Assembly (NCBI RefSeq): GCF_000524195.1 | Contig: NW_020170384.1 | Location: forward strand, 1,167,989-1,231,988 | DNA length: 64,000 bases | Source: Echinococcus granulosus | Taxonomy: Eukaryota; Platyhelminthes; Cestoda; Cyclophyllidea; Taeniidae | Direction: 5' to 3' | Shown: positions 12,501 to 23,740 of the stretch, piece after piece | Numbering within the stretch: position 1 is the stretch's first letter | How the letters are laid out: each line of letters starts with the position of its first letter | Made by a program: the position numbers and the translations under genes | The notes under the pieces: generated by a model | The model's input: only the letters and a program-made list of their open reading frames with translations | Told to the model about the DNA's origin: nothing | Databases searched by the model: none

Positions 12501-15500
12501 ACTTTTTATCAAATCACTCGCCTGTTATCCTGGGAAAAGAGAAGAGAATCATGAAGTCGTAGATTTAGAATTTACCTGATGGTAGACATTACTGGTTTGC
12601 AGAGAACCACAACAGTTGGCAAGATAGTCATTGCATCTACAGGGGTACGCTGTTTGTCATTTGGCTTTGCCAAGACAGGGCGATTCCTAAGGGATCCATT
12701 ACAGCTCGAGGTGTCGAAAAAAGATCGCAAATATGTGTTGAGAAATGTTGAATGATATTACAAGTTAAGGAAGCTAATACTTTAAAAAGACGAAAATAAA
12801 GATGGAAAAGCACGAGGGGTATCGTTACGAAGCTACCGCCTTGAAGGTGGCAGAAATAGACTGAATGTCTACCCATTCAACGTTTTTTTCTTGTTTTACA
12901 GACCTGGGGAAATTGCAGCAGTGCATCAGAACATTTTAAATTGTTCGAAAATGTTTCTAAAATTACACGTATTAGTGATTACATTCCTCCTAAAATGTGG
13001 GACCATTTTCAATTCGAAAGAGGGATATAAAGAAATCATGATCACTCTCTGGATGGAATAGTAGGCACACATATATTAAGAAGCCTGGGGTCACTCAATA
13101 TTCACAAAAACAGAATAAACTGCCTCCAAATTCTCAAAGGGAACAAGTAAATAAGAGAAAAGACCCAATGTATTGAAAGTGATAGACATGTCTGCATGTT
13201 TATTTCCAGTTAACGACTGGAAAACGTGAACAGACAGCATGAAAGCTCCCCCTAGCTAGATAGCAACGGATGCGAACTAATGCTTCGCAATATTTCCAAA
13301 GAGATATGCCTCAAAAATAGATAATTTCTGTGGACGTAAACACAAAGCTTTTAGGACCAATCGTCCCAAAGTTAGAATAAGGCGACCCCAGATATACAGG
13401 TGTCCAGTACTGTATTTTCAAGAGATTATTATTAATACTATTCGAAAGCATAAGCGCACCTTCGATAACATCAAAATACCTTGGGGGCAATGTGAAAGAC
13501 AAAACTGATGTAATTAATATCAAGCTAAGCGATACATGCACGCAAAACCTAGAGGATAGATTAAAAGAAGGAATGTGTCCTAATGTGCACACGCTATTCC
13601 TCAACTCTTACACAAACAGATGTATTGGGGAAAATAAGTTAATCTAAGGCGACTAACGTCTTTTCTACGGAAAAAGGAACAGGAATGAAGACGGGGACGT
13701 AGAGGCAAAAAAATGTTTTGCCAGGATCCAGATTTTCCAATGACGGCGATAACTTGGAGAGAACTGAAAATTTTTGAGGACTGAAACAGTTCAAGGAGAA
13801 TATTCTGAACCTCGGTGGCATCTGAAAGTTAGTAAAATGTACCTATTAGAAATACTCTTCTTTAACAAGCACAGTTCATTCTGAGAGCTTTACATGAAAT
13901 CAAGGTTAGTGATTGGTTGGAATGGTTAAAAGAGGACGTAGCGAGTCCATCAAAAACCGAAGAGGTCAAGGAGACTGGAAGTCAAGGAACACTCTTCACG
14001 GAAGAAAGGCATTATGATGCATGATATTATAACTAAAAAATGATAAAGTGCAAACCTACAATACGAATAAGCCGTGTTTGAATCACGTTTAATTAATAAG
14101 GAAGTAAATACTCGACTTTAAATCAAAATGTGTAATTTTTGAAGATTATCGTATTTGATCACTACAAGTACCGAATTCAATGGGACGAGAAGGATCCACG
14201 TTAATATCGTGACGAAAGGGTGGGTACGCAACACGTTGACTTCGCCCCCGAAGTTGGTTTCCTCGATAACGATGATGGTCACACGAATTTATCAGTTGAA
14301 GATGCACCAATCACGATGGAATTGTTTCCGCTGAAATTATGGCTTTAAGTTGCCTGAATCAACTAGGGAGGAATGATGTTAAGTCCGTATAAAAACAGCA
14401 GAAATTCAGCAGTGATAGTGAAGTCAGTTACCAAAGAGAGAATGGGTTAGCAAAGAACCTTGAACTATTTGACATAATGTTTCCTTTAAGTTACGATGAC
14501 ACCTTCATCCAAAGTCCAGTTCTCAAAATAGTTGTAATGAACCGAAGAGGACGTTCTAGAGCTTGACGAAAAATAAATATATGAAAAATGGTGATGTTAA
14601 AACATATGCTCATAAAAAAAGATCCTTTTAACAAAAATAAACAAGGGGAGTCCTTAACCTTAAACTAAGCGCCGGTGTGTAAATCTTAATTCATCCACTC
14701 ATTGATGCACTCTTCTTTATCATTAGCGGATCACAATGCGACGGTGATTCAATGAGAATGGTGTAAGCCCACCAAAAATAGAGTGATGGTGATGAAGAGA
14801 GGATGCAAAGTCAAATCAACCGCTGGTTGCTGAGTAACTGAGTACCCAGAAAGAAATAGAGTCATACAATTGCGGAACTTGAATTTTTTGGTGATAGGAA
14901 CGTTAAAACACCGGGAAAAATCGAAACGGCTGCTAATATTTACCGGAAGGAAGTATCAATGCAGCAGCTAGAATGTGCATAGGGAGTAGGCGGTGAGAGC
15001 AGTAGAATTTAGGCTTTTGAATGGCTAGAATAACTCTAAAAAAAAATAATGGTAAGTTTGTATTAAATCCAGATTCCAGCTAAAGGAAAAGATCAGAAAC
15101 GATACTTTAGGACTTGAGTGAGCTAAAGCATAAATGCATATCAAAAGTAACCTGTTTTTCAGAACAGTACTAATTACAGCGTATCAACTCAGGCTAAAAT
15201 CTCGACTATAAGCACATGAACTGATTTGGGAAAGATAACAGGCGTATAAAAAATCATCATGGGAATTGAGTGACACCAGTAAAGCCCCCAACCTACTAGA
15301 GTGGATCGATAGAGGGAGGAGGGGAGAGAGGGAAACAAGTGAAAAGAAAGGCACGTAATGGTACAAACCTTGAGTTGTTCGGTTGTAGCGACGTAGAGGC
15401 ACTGGCCCTCTGGATGGAAGGCAATGCGTCGGACTGCGGAGGCGGCTAGTTCGATGCCGGAGACGGAGACCTGGGTGAAGGTCTCAAGGTCGAACACCCT

Positions 15501-18500
15501 CACAGTCCGATCAGCAGAGGCCGAAGCCAGCAACAGTACGGTAGGGTGGTAAGCGATACTCGTCACCGGTGCTGTGTGACAAGAGAGCTCCGCCAACTGT
15601 TTGCCTGCCACTAGATCCCATACCTGCACAGGGGTTAATGAGAAAATGGTGATATTCGAGATAAAAAAAGGGAGTTTTAATTTTTATACGCGCGTATAAA
15701 AAGGCATAACACTGTGTTGGTATTACAAATAGCAGCAAGTGCCAAGTGTGCACTATCACGAATAGCCGACGCACATTTCGTGAATCAATGCAGTCCAGAT
15801 ACCGTCAGTTAAGATGGAAGACAGATTGCGTTGATGGGACACGCCAGTAAGATATTTGAATGGTGAAGCATTTAAAGGGACGGCTGTGCAACTATACTTT
15901 AAGATCCCAATATGATATCCACATCACAGCAATCAAACTAATGAACACGAACCCAGCGCAAAAAGTGGATGATCGACGCATAGCCTGACGTAAAATTACA
16001 CAGGAAACGCCATGCACGATACAATCATTAACTAAAGTTTGTAACTGAGACCGCTAGACGCACGTTGGATACTAAGATAACAGGCCGTCCCAGGATGGTT
16101 CAGCATACTGATAAATCTACGTCTGAGGCGTATTCTAGATATTATTTAAACGTTGGAATGAGCGTATAAATGTATATTCAAGGAGTAATGTCAAAAAGGC
16201 ATGATTTACAAAAAATCCATGGTCCCCTGAAAATCATTTTTTTCCACCTTCGATGTAAGGGAAAATCCCTGGCCGACTTGAACATCAGTCTTATACATGA
16301 ATGCTTTGCAATTTTACATAAATTGTAATTACTATCCATCCAGTTTACACAAATAAAATTCAAAAGGATATACTTTTTTCCTGAAAAATGTTTTAAATAC
16401 AGGGGAGGGAATGGCGGAGGAGAAAATTGACTTCAACAGAAAGTAAGTTTAAGAATGAAATAACCGGGAGGGGATCCTTCAAGCACTGGCGGAGCGTGCT
16501 TGTTAGAATTTCCCCGTAATGACATTCTTAACCTTGAAGGGAAAAAACCGACGAAGAAATCGCTTCGGCTAAAACTGGGCTTCTAAGCCAGTTAAACTGG
16601 TATGGGAACTGTAATGTGAGCCCATCGAGCACGTTCACGGCAGCTGAGCAGACCGAAAACAGTAAGAGAATGGCATGTGCAACGGTCTTCCTTCTCTAAA
16701 GACTAATCCGCGAAGGGTCCTAACAACTAACGCCTTTGAAACACCAATCTTCTCAAAGAGATCATTTGAAAAACCCGACAATGAGGCTAGAGTCCTCCAT
16801 TCCCTATCAACCGCACTAACTCATTAGTCAAAGGAGCTAGTGCGGCGAGGCGTAAATAATGATTGTTGGAATATTCACATTACAATATCTAATCCTTTTC
16901 AAACGCGACAATATAGGCCTGGAAATTCTAGTTTTATGCAAAATTTAACCCTAGACACCGTTGCTACTTTTTACTACCCATTTGTCTGGTTAGCATATGA
17001 TGGCCTAGCACTAATGTCCGAAAAAAGTGGAATACGAAGGACGAGGAAGTACCTTTGTACAACGAAGTACTGCATGCCTCAAAAATTTGATATGAGTGGC
17101 GAGTAAAATGACAGATACAAAATTCATTCTTCATCACAACACCTCCCCAACGGCGCGTTATTACAAGGTGAAGTAAGTAAAGGACAAGTTGAGAGTCTTA
17201 GAAACTTACTGCCATCTACCGTTAGCTCAAGCCATGTGGCAACCATTCGCTCGGCTTCGGCGACTTTCTCAAGTAATGTAGGTGAACAAGGACAATTTCA
17301 TCATTCACGACAAACATTACCGAAAGTTGTTCTTGGTACGTTAATCTCGATTTAACGTGCCAATAACGTAACACATCAAGGGATTAGTTACGTCGCGCCA
17401 CCGCACACCACGTCTTGTAATAGAAAATTCAGCAGATTGGCAACCAAATTCGACTTAATCAGCAAAACATACAAGCTTGCATAAAATTCACCAAAAATGA
17501 GGGCTTAAGATGAGACGAAACTAACATGATGGACACCGGAGTACCCTACTGCTTGGCTGATGCAGGAACACAGTCGCGTGCACTTTACAAGGCCGACACC
17601 TACAGCAAGTCACTACAGCAAGAACTTTCTTGACCACCTGACAATAGCGATCTGTTGTCAACGCTTATTTAGATCACTGAAACAAAGCAGATCCACTTCA
17701 AATCTTAGCCGCATTTTCAGCCAAATGGTTAAAGCTCCTCTACAGCCATGGAATTTGCCGCAAAATGCGGCAACCTTGAGGGACTTTTCCGTAAATGAAA
17801 CTGCGGAATGTACTTTTGTACGACAGCATAAATACCAGGCCATATTGCAGCCTATTAGTACTTCAGATGGGCAAGTGACAAAAATTATAGCATAAATTTA
17901 GAACTAACAAGATGATAAACGAGTGACGAACTGCCAAACACAGATACAACGCATTGTCTGTATGTACCTGCTTTAAGCAAGGTGAGAAAATATTTGATCC
18001 TATGAAGAAACCAAAGGAACGACAATTATTTTCCTCAAAAAACCGTAATCCGTCTGCAATTCTTAAATTGGATTGAGACATTGCAAAGTTAGACGGTCAG
18101 CCAAATAACCAGCTGTAAAACTACGCTATTCACAACTTGATATATGTTAAACAGGGCCCTTTTCAAAAACAAGTGAATGGTGAGGATTAGCCAAAACCGT
18201 TCAGGTGCGTGTCAATACAATGGTTAAAAAGTTGCCAGGAGCGACTGGAAACGCGTCAGCTGTGTTTGTGAACAAATTTAACTGCATCAAAGGCAAGGGA
18301 CCGTAAGTTATTGGGGAAGGTGAAAAAGTAGGCAGCAAAACGGGTATTCCAAATACCACTTGAGAGGAATCATTAAGGATTTAGACTAGAGAGAGGGCAA
18401 TAACAATCTGTACGAATGAGGAAACAGGGGTGGGAAAATTTGCCATAATTTCTAGGAAAGAAGGGTTGGGCAAGATTAATGGTGAAAAATCCCCACTAGC

Positions 18501-21500
18501 ATACTGGCGTTGGAGTCATTCAATCCGTCATCTCACCAACTCATAAGATCGAAACCGAGAGTGAACAAGCAGCTATACCGCTGGAGTTTATTCGTCAAAG
18601 TCCAAAAAAGACAGCCGGATATAATGAAAAAGAAGTATGATGTTTGTTTTGAACACCACTGAGAAACCACATCTGGCAAAAATTGCACCAAAATGTGATT
18701 TATTGTGTTTACATGCTCCATTACACAGGCCTTTCCAGTCTCTCACGATTCAACTACCCAAAAAAATGCCCATATAAATAGGATGGTCGGTATTTATAAG
18801 CACTCGAATTAACCCTGAGGACGTTAGTAGACATTGGAGTCTGAAAGTGGCCTTGTTACAATCACAAACGATTGATGCAAGATTGGCAACATAGGAGAGG
18901 CTAAAATGACTCACGAAACCGTATATAAAACCAGTTAATTTTATTTCACCACAAAATGAATCATGTAAAGGCCAGATGGACTAGCGATTTGCGCAGCGAA
19001 ATAACTTTAGAGTCAATGATGAAAACTCCATTTGACAAACAGCACTGGCATATAAAACAAAGAGAATGAACACACGTGGATTACAGCAAATATTTGAAAG
19101 AGGAAGTGATACTTACCTTAACATGACCATCATCACCAGCAGAAACAACCCAATTTCCATCGGGAGAGAAACGGACCATGTTCACACAGCCGGTGTGCCC
19201 TCGAAAGGTGTTGATGCAGCCCTTCCGCGACACATCCCACAACTTGAACGAGAGTCAAAAGAGAACAGAAAACATCGCCAGCACTTTAAAGATCACTAAC
19301 AGTCTCAATTCGGGATTGCTAAAATGAGTTGCAACCGCAAGTTACACAGTAAATCAGCATTGAACACGTTTATCAACAGCGTCACATCTACGCGACACAC
19401 ATTTCTCATCAGTTTGTTATAACTGATTATATCGAATTATGTCAGAAATAGACCGGTAAAATAGAGGTATAATGTTCTTGGATTAGAAGGAAATTAAGTT
19501 CATTTTTAGTTTTAGAGCAGCAGAACTCTAGATAGGCTATTTTTTGCGGGTAGTAGTGGTAGATTTCTCTCAGAGACCTTGGTGGTGTATATTTCAATGT
19601 CCTGCGGAATCAAGATTCAGCTTGTTCTCATTTTTACTTTGTGGTAAGTTTTACGTAGAGGTGAAAGGAGTGTGTCGAAGGAGAATGCGTATCTGAAGTG
19701 ACAAACAGTGATATCTCAAAAAGCCAACCTCGTAAACATTTTCTTTGTAAATAGAGGGGTACGTGTGGCAAAACTTATAAAATGTTATTTCAGTTTTTAA
19801 TCAAAGATAAATAACTTTAATTTCAAGCTAGACAGCGTCAAGCAGACCATGGCTAGAATGTTCCAAAAACGCTTCGCCAAAGAGCCAGGAGTAAATGAAT
19901 GCTAGAATTGAAAGAATAACAGAGGTGGAAGAGTACCTTGACAGTCGAATCTGCTGATCCCGATGTGATAAAGTTTCCATGAGGGTGAAAATCCAACGAC
20001 TGTACAGAAGCGGTGTGCCCTGAAAGCGCGCGAGCCACTGAATCAAAGAAAGACGTGAGTTAGAGGGGCTGAAGTAGAATACTTGCTTCAATTATCCACG
20101 TAATTACGCGGGTCTATTCGGCCTTCCGTGATCGGGCAACCGCGCTAGTGACATGATGTATCGAATTCCAACGAAATGAGGTTACATTGAGGGAACCTCA
20201 AAAGAACGACAATTAGTCTTCTCGACAGCTAGATACCACAGCGAGGTGTCATAGGAGGCATCCACTGTGGACAAAGATCGTAGAGTTTCAAAACGAAATT
20301 GCTATCGACACCGCGCCATCTGAGGGGAAATGCCCCAATTTTGGGTTCTGTATAATAGGTAGTACTGTAACTACCAGGTCAGCATGTACCAAAATCGCCC
20401 TTGAAGCACCACCTACGTTATGACTAAAGAGGCAGTGATTTATATTCGTACTCCAATAATACATCATCGACAATTTTTTCGACAAACACTTCCATGAAAA
20501 ACGATTGGCATATGAAAAGCGGTAGCTGTAGAACACCAACTAGTCGACTAAATCACCCCCTGACACAGGTTGTCCAACAGAAATAGTTAATTTAGGAACT
20601 TGACTTGCACTACAACTGACAAAACCGGAGCCACTCTTTTTACAAACCAAATTCGCAATATTATTGAAATTTTAACCCTAGGATTGATTGACCTGTGGCA
20701 TTCAAAGAAGAACGGTGACAATAAAGAGCATCAGAAACGACACTCAAAACAAGTAAGAAGTATGAATGACATTTGTTTAGATTGTACATACGACTAAGCA
20801 ACCTTTTCGACCCCCTGCCTTTTAGGACGGAATTATGCACATATCCTGGATGGTGCTAATCCTTTAGCCCCATCGTTCACCAATTATAAAGCGTCTGATA
20901 GTCTCGTACCTAACAATATCCTTTAGGGTAACTCAAGGGTTATACGGTGAGGGAAGATAAAACGGAAATCTATGCAAATCATTAGACTGAACAGAAAGCT
21001 CGTGCTGACTAAAACCAGTGAAAGAGGCAGAGAGGGGAAAGGGAAAAGTGAGCCTACACTTGGCTTCCTCCAGATCCCAAATACGAATGGAGCCGGAGAG
21101 GGAGCCGGCGGCCACGCAGTCCTCGTCAGGACTGAATTGGGCGGCGTCAACGGAGGAGGTATGCCCAGAGAGGCTCATTATGCATGTTGGTTTACCCACT
21201 GCCCACAGTTTCACTCGTCGATCCTCCCCACCCGTGGCCATCACCCGCGCCGACTTTCGGCCCAGTGCCAAGGTGGTCACTGCGCCTGGAACATGCGCCA
21301 CGAACTCCTCTGCATTTGAGTGTAAAACAGCGCAATTACTTATCTAAGTTAGAAGAGCGTTATTGAGCAAAAGCAAACAAGGGCCTGGATGCTTTGGATA
21401 AGCAAGATAGGTAATACACCCTTTTCAAATATCCACTAGCACATCAACTCATTACTTCGTTGAAAGCACGATCTTATCTTTGGAAACTATTTTGCTATGA

Positions 21501-22796
21501 ACGAAACATGTTCACTAAATGATAATCACAAAACACTAACAGATAAGTTCAAATAAGTCATATGTAGTTTGGATAACCATAACCTCGTGATATTTGATGT
21601 GCATTCGACTCAACATGAACAATTATTTTGCATCAAGGCATACGCACTTTTGGCTAACGAAGACAGTAAAAGTATCGAAAATACCGAGGGGTTTCTGGGT
21701 CGAACGAAATGGTGATCTTTTACGGAAGCCACTACAGGAAACCCCAACAACACATACTCAATTCTGTAAGTACAACCAATTCACTATGAGAGCATATTTC
21801 ACACAAAAAAATATCCAACGCACTCATCTCTGTGTCAAAAATAACAGTCATGCCCGTTAAACATTAACCGTTTAATGTTAATTGATGCATCAAATTAAGC
21901 CACAGATGGTCCGGATATGTAAACCATTACAAGAACTGACTATAACTGCACCTGTGACGCTGTTTATGAAAATGACAGTAAGCTGGGACGAATTTTTTCC
22001 CAGTAGTTTGTTATAATTCCCTTGTTCAAAAAAAGGTTTTAAAATAAAACAGCCTTGCCTATCAGATAATCGTTCAACGGGGACGGGTAGATCAAACAGT
22101 CACGAGCGATTATACAATAGTACCCTTATAATTTCCAATCGGAAACTAACTTACATCACAGCCGCTAGGTCGTGACCATGAAGCCTAAAACGAGTGGAAA
22201 AAAATTTGCAAAACATTTCCGTTTCTCTAAAAATTGTCCAGATTTCTGAGGATCAAGTCGCAGTATTTTGGGAAGGTTTCTGAGCGAAAGGAGTTACGAA
22301 AGTGGAATTTAAGACGGCAAAACTACATTTCGGGTTTCCAAAACCATTTCGCATACATATTGTCATAAATTAAAAAGTAAATCGAAGAGATGAACACGAT
22401 TTGACTCTGGGCACTGGGTATATTTATTGGCAATGCCGAGAAATAAGCATACATGCCATCTAGTACAGTATAAAGTCGCAAGTCTTCGATTCTTATTCTA
22501 AAACTCAATTTTCTTACGCTGTGACAATACATATAATGGCTTTTAGGGTGTTGGCTGAATAACAGGCTTTAGAGTTACTTAAAAAGTGGGAGTTTTATAC
22601 CGTTCATGAAATCATCAACTTTTAAGATAAAGTCGATAGTCCCACAAAAACATTTGTAAAATTCGCGCAAATAAACCAGATTCTGAACGAAATCTTAACA
22701 CAAATCCCAAGTAAGGTACGCAAATGCTGAGGCAAAACAGACGTTTTTGGACATAAAACTGACAAGCTTACGGAATTTCCAGGCCTTTCTCTGCAT
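3574..22796 (-). CDS. KATNB1: Katanin p80 WD40-repeat subunit B1
   Basis: Minus-strand exons are 22796-22772, 21309-21058, 20037-19937, 19242-19117, 15623-15369, 12404-12096, 9045-8757, 5531-5404 (tentative), 5368-5019, 4115-4041, 3969-3853 and 3703-3574 (TGA). All phases join, giving 718 aa (human 655). Exon 1 encodes MQRKAWKF, matching the human TAWKL start. WD40 blades follow ([39 protein letters not shown] and [12 protein letters not shown]), then a beta-propeller closure exon and a low-complexity Pro/Ser linker. The C-terminal con80 domain spans about residues 563-718, with [11 protein letters not shown] and GVDITHEER. p80 targets the p60 AAA ATPase to centrosomes and cilia, and con80 binds p60 and microtubules. 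Introns are long (up to 3.5 kb) except near the 3' end. Assignment is very strong; only the tentative exon is uncertain. Confidence 0.93.
5404..5531 (-). other. KATNB1: Tentative KATNB1 linker exon
   Basis: Exon 7 of KATNB1 ends in phase 1 and the con80 exon at 5368 starts in phase 0, so at least one exon of length 3n+2 must lie between them. This segment fits: it is preceded by TTTCTAG, is open for 128 nt, and ends before GTGTAC, leaving a 35-nt intron that ends in TGTTTTAG. The encoded linker is Ser/Arg-rich and not conserved, so homology gives no support. The donor GTGTAC is weak. Confidence 0.45.
5532..8756 (-). other. KATNB1 intron, 3.2 kb
   Basis: AT-rich intronic sequence between the WD40/linker exons and the tentative linker exon. 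Short open frames occur on both strands but none resembles a known family. No repeat with a second copy in the window was noticed. An additional KATNB1 linker exon could be hidden here if the tentative exon is wrong. Confidence 0.5.
9046..12095 (-). other. KATNB1 intron, 3.05 kb
   Basis: Intron between the propeller-closing exon and the linker exon. I see no coding segment, RNA gene or repeat that I can support. Confidence 0.5.
12405..15368 (-). other. KATNB1 intron, 2.96 kb
   Basis: Intron between the fifth WD40 exon and the propeller-closing exon. A 97-codon minus-strand frame at 13311-13604 has no family resemblance and no paired splice signals that fit the gene, so it is treated as chance. 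Confidence 0.5.
15624..19116 (-). other. KATNB1 intron, 3.5 kb
   Basis: The largest intron of the gene, between the fourth and fifth WD40 exons. I see no supported feature in it. Confidence 0.5.
19243..21309 (-). other. KATNB1 introns 2 and 3 with WD40 exons between
   Basis: This block contains introns of 694 bp and 1020 bp around the 101-nt exon 20037-19937, and ends with WD40 exon 2. Nothing else was recognised in the introns. Confidence 0.5.
21310..22771 (-). other. KATNB1 intron 1, 1.46 kb
   Basis: This intron separates the 25-nt first coding exon from the WD40 exons. A short minus-strand segment at about 22187-22156 has an acceptor (CGTTTTAG) and a donor (GTAAGT) and could be an alternative or cryptic exon, but it is not needed to complete the family-typical N-terminus. 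Confidence 0.4.
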
Positions 22797-23225
22797 AACC
22801 AAATCCGCACCAAACAAATTCCGATTGTAGCGGGTGAGGAAAATACTGCAACAAACACTTTTCAAGGTAATCAGAAGTGGAAAATTACTTTACAGGAATC
22901 TTTTTCATTGAAAAGGAATCGCTATGGACTTTTTTGCATCATTCACTTTGACAGTGCTTTTTAGGATAGCATGATTGCTAACCCAAAGGGCAACCGTTAA
23001 AATTACTTGTGACCCATCTGTGCATTATTCGTTATTTCATTGAACCCCCCCACCGTATGTACTAACGGGACAGCCCTACAACTATTACAGACTTTGATCT
23101 CACATGTGAATTATCGTGGTGTTCATCCGCATCTATGCCAATTGCCTAAATTAGGTTATTTTGGTGAAATCATTTTTGCCTGTGTATATGATGAAAACCG
23201 GACTCTTTTGATTTTACTTTAGAAC
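22797..23225. other. KATNB1 5' flank
   Basis: Upstream of the KATNB1 ATG. It should hold the 5' UTR and promoter of that gene. No CpG-rich segment, TATA box at a convincing position or conserved box was recognised. Confidence 0.4.
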
Positions 23226-23229
23226 TAGC

Positions 23230-23426
23230 TGTAGCGTCCCAGGACTGCCCTGAAGACAAAAGAAGACACAGTACTCGGGCAGAATATATATTCAGCACAG
23301 AGAAGGTGGCTGGGCTATTGGCATGGCCCGAAGGCCAGCCCACCCAGCGAGGTACAAGACGGCTAATTCAAAAGTACACAAGTGGTGCCTCACAAATGCC
23401 GAGGGATAAACCACCATTGCATCACA
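23230..23426 (+). mobile_element. Solo-LTR-like repeat, family A copy 1
   Basis: A 197-bp element starting TGTAGCGTCCC and ending CATCACA, so it has the TG...CA termini of LTR retroelements. It is flanked by the same four bases, TAGC, at 23226-23229 and 23427-23430, consistent with a target-site duplication. The core holds GAAGACAAAAGAAGACAC, a GCAGAATATATAT tract, GGCATGGCCC and CCAGCCCACCCAGCGAGGT. Three diverged copies lie at about 35808-36020, 36675-36872 and 61879-62076. No reverse transcriptase or other retroviral-type gene is present. A non-autonomous element such as a terminal-repeat retrotransposon in miniature (known from taeniid tapeworms) is the best guess. Confidence 0.7.
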
Positions 23427-23521
23427 TAGCATCTGACCCAATTAAAATAATCTCAGTTGCTTCTTATATTCATACCGATTTAGTGACTTAGGTACACTTA
23501 TTCTTAAGGCGGGACTCGCAG

Positions 23522-23740
23522 GTCTTCTCTTCCCTGTTCCCAGTGCTCTTAGAACAACCAAGTGGACTTAATTTCGACATATTTATTAGAGGGAAATGGA
23601 TCGGGAGAACAAATGCAATGTTTAGGGAGGGGAGGCAGCGCAATCACACTCCGGCAAGGGAGACGGAGACCCTGTCACCAGATCTGAATTACAACCTTCC
23701 CTCCTCCCTGAAAGGCACATATTCTCTAGTATCGGTAATT
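23522..23740 (-). repeat. Dispersed repeat family B, copy 1 (inverted)
   Basis: Read on the minus strand, this segment matches 62111-62300. Shared blocks in the same order are ATCTGGTGACAGG, GTGATTGCG, CTCC.CCTCC.TAAAC, TAATAAATATGTC, GTTCTAAGA.CACT and GGAACAGGGAAGA. It carries an internal AATAAA. It lies about 100 bp from family A copy 1 but in the opposite orientation to the arrangement at 62 kb. Confidence 0.7.

Noticed and set aside
13311..13604. 97-codon minus-strand frame with hydrophobic stretches
   Set aside because: It lies deep in a KATNB1 intron, with no homology and no phase-compatible splice sites.
20972..21366. Three plus-strand frames of 60-115 codons
   Set aside because: They are antisense shadows of the KATNB1 WD40 exon at 21309-21058.
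22156..22187. Short minus-strand exon-like segment in KATNB1 intron 1
   Set aside because: It has splice-like borders, but the 25-nt exon at 22796-22772 joins directly to exon 2 with the right phase and homology.
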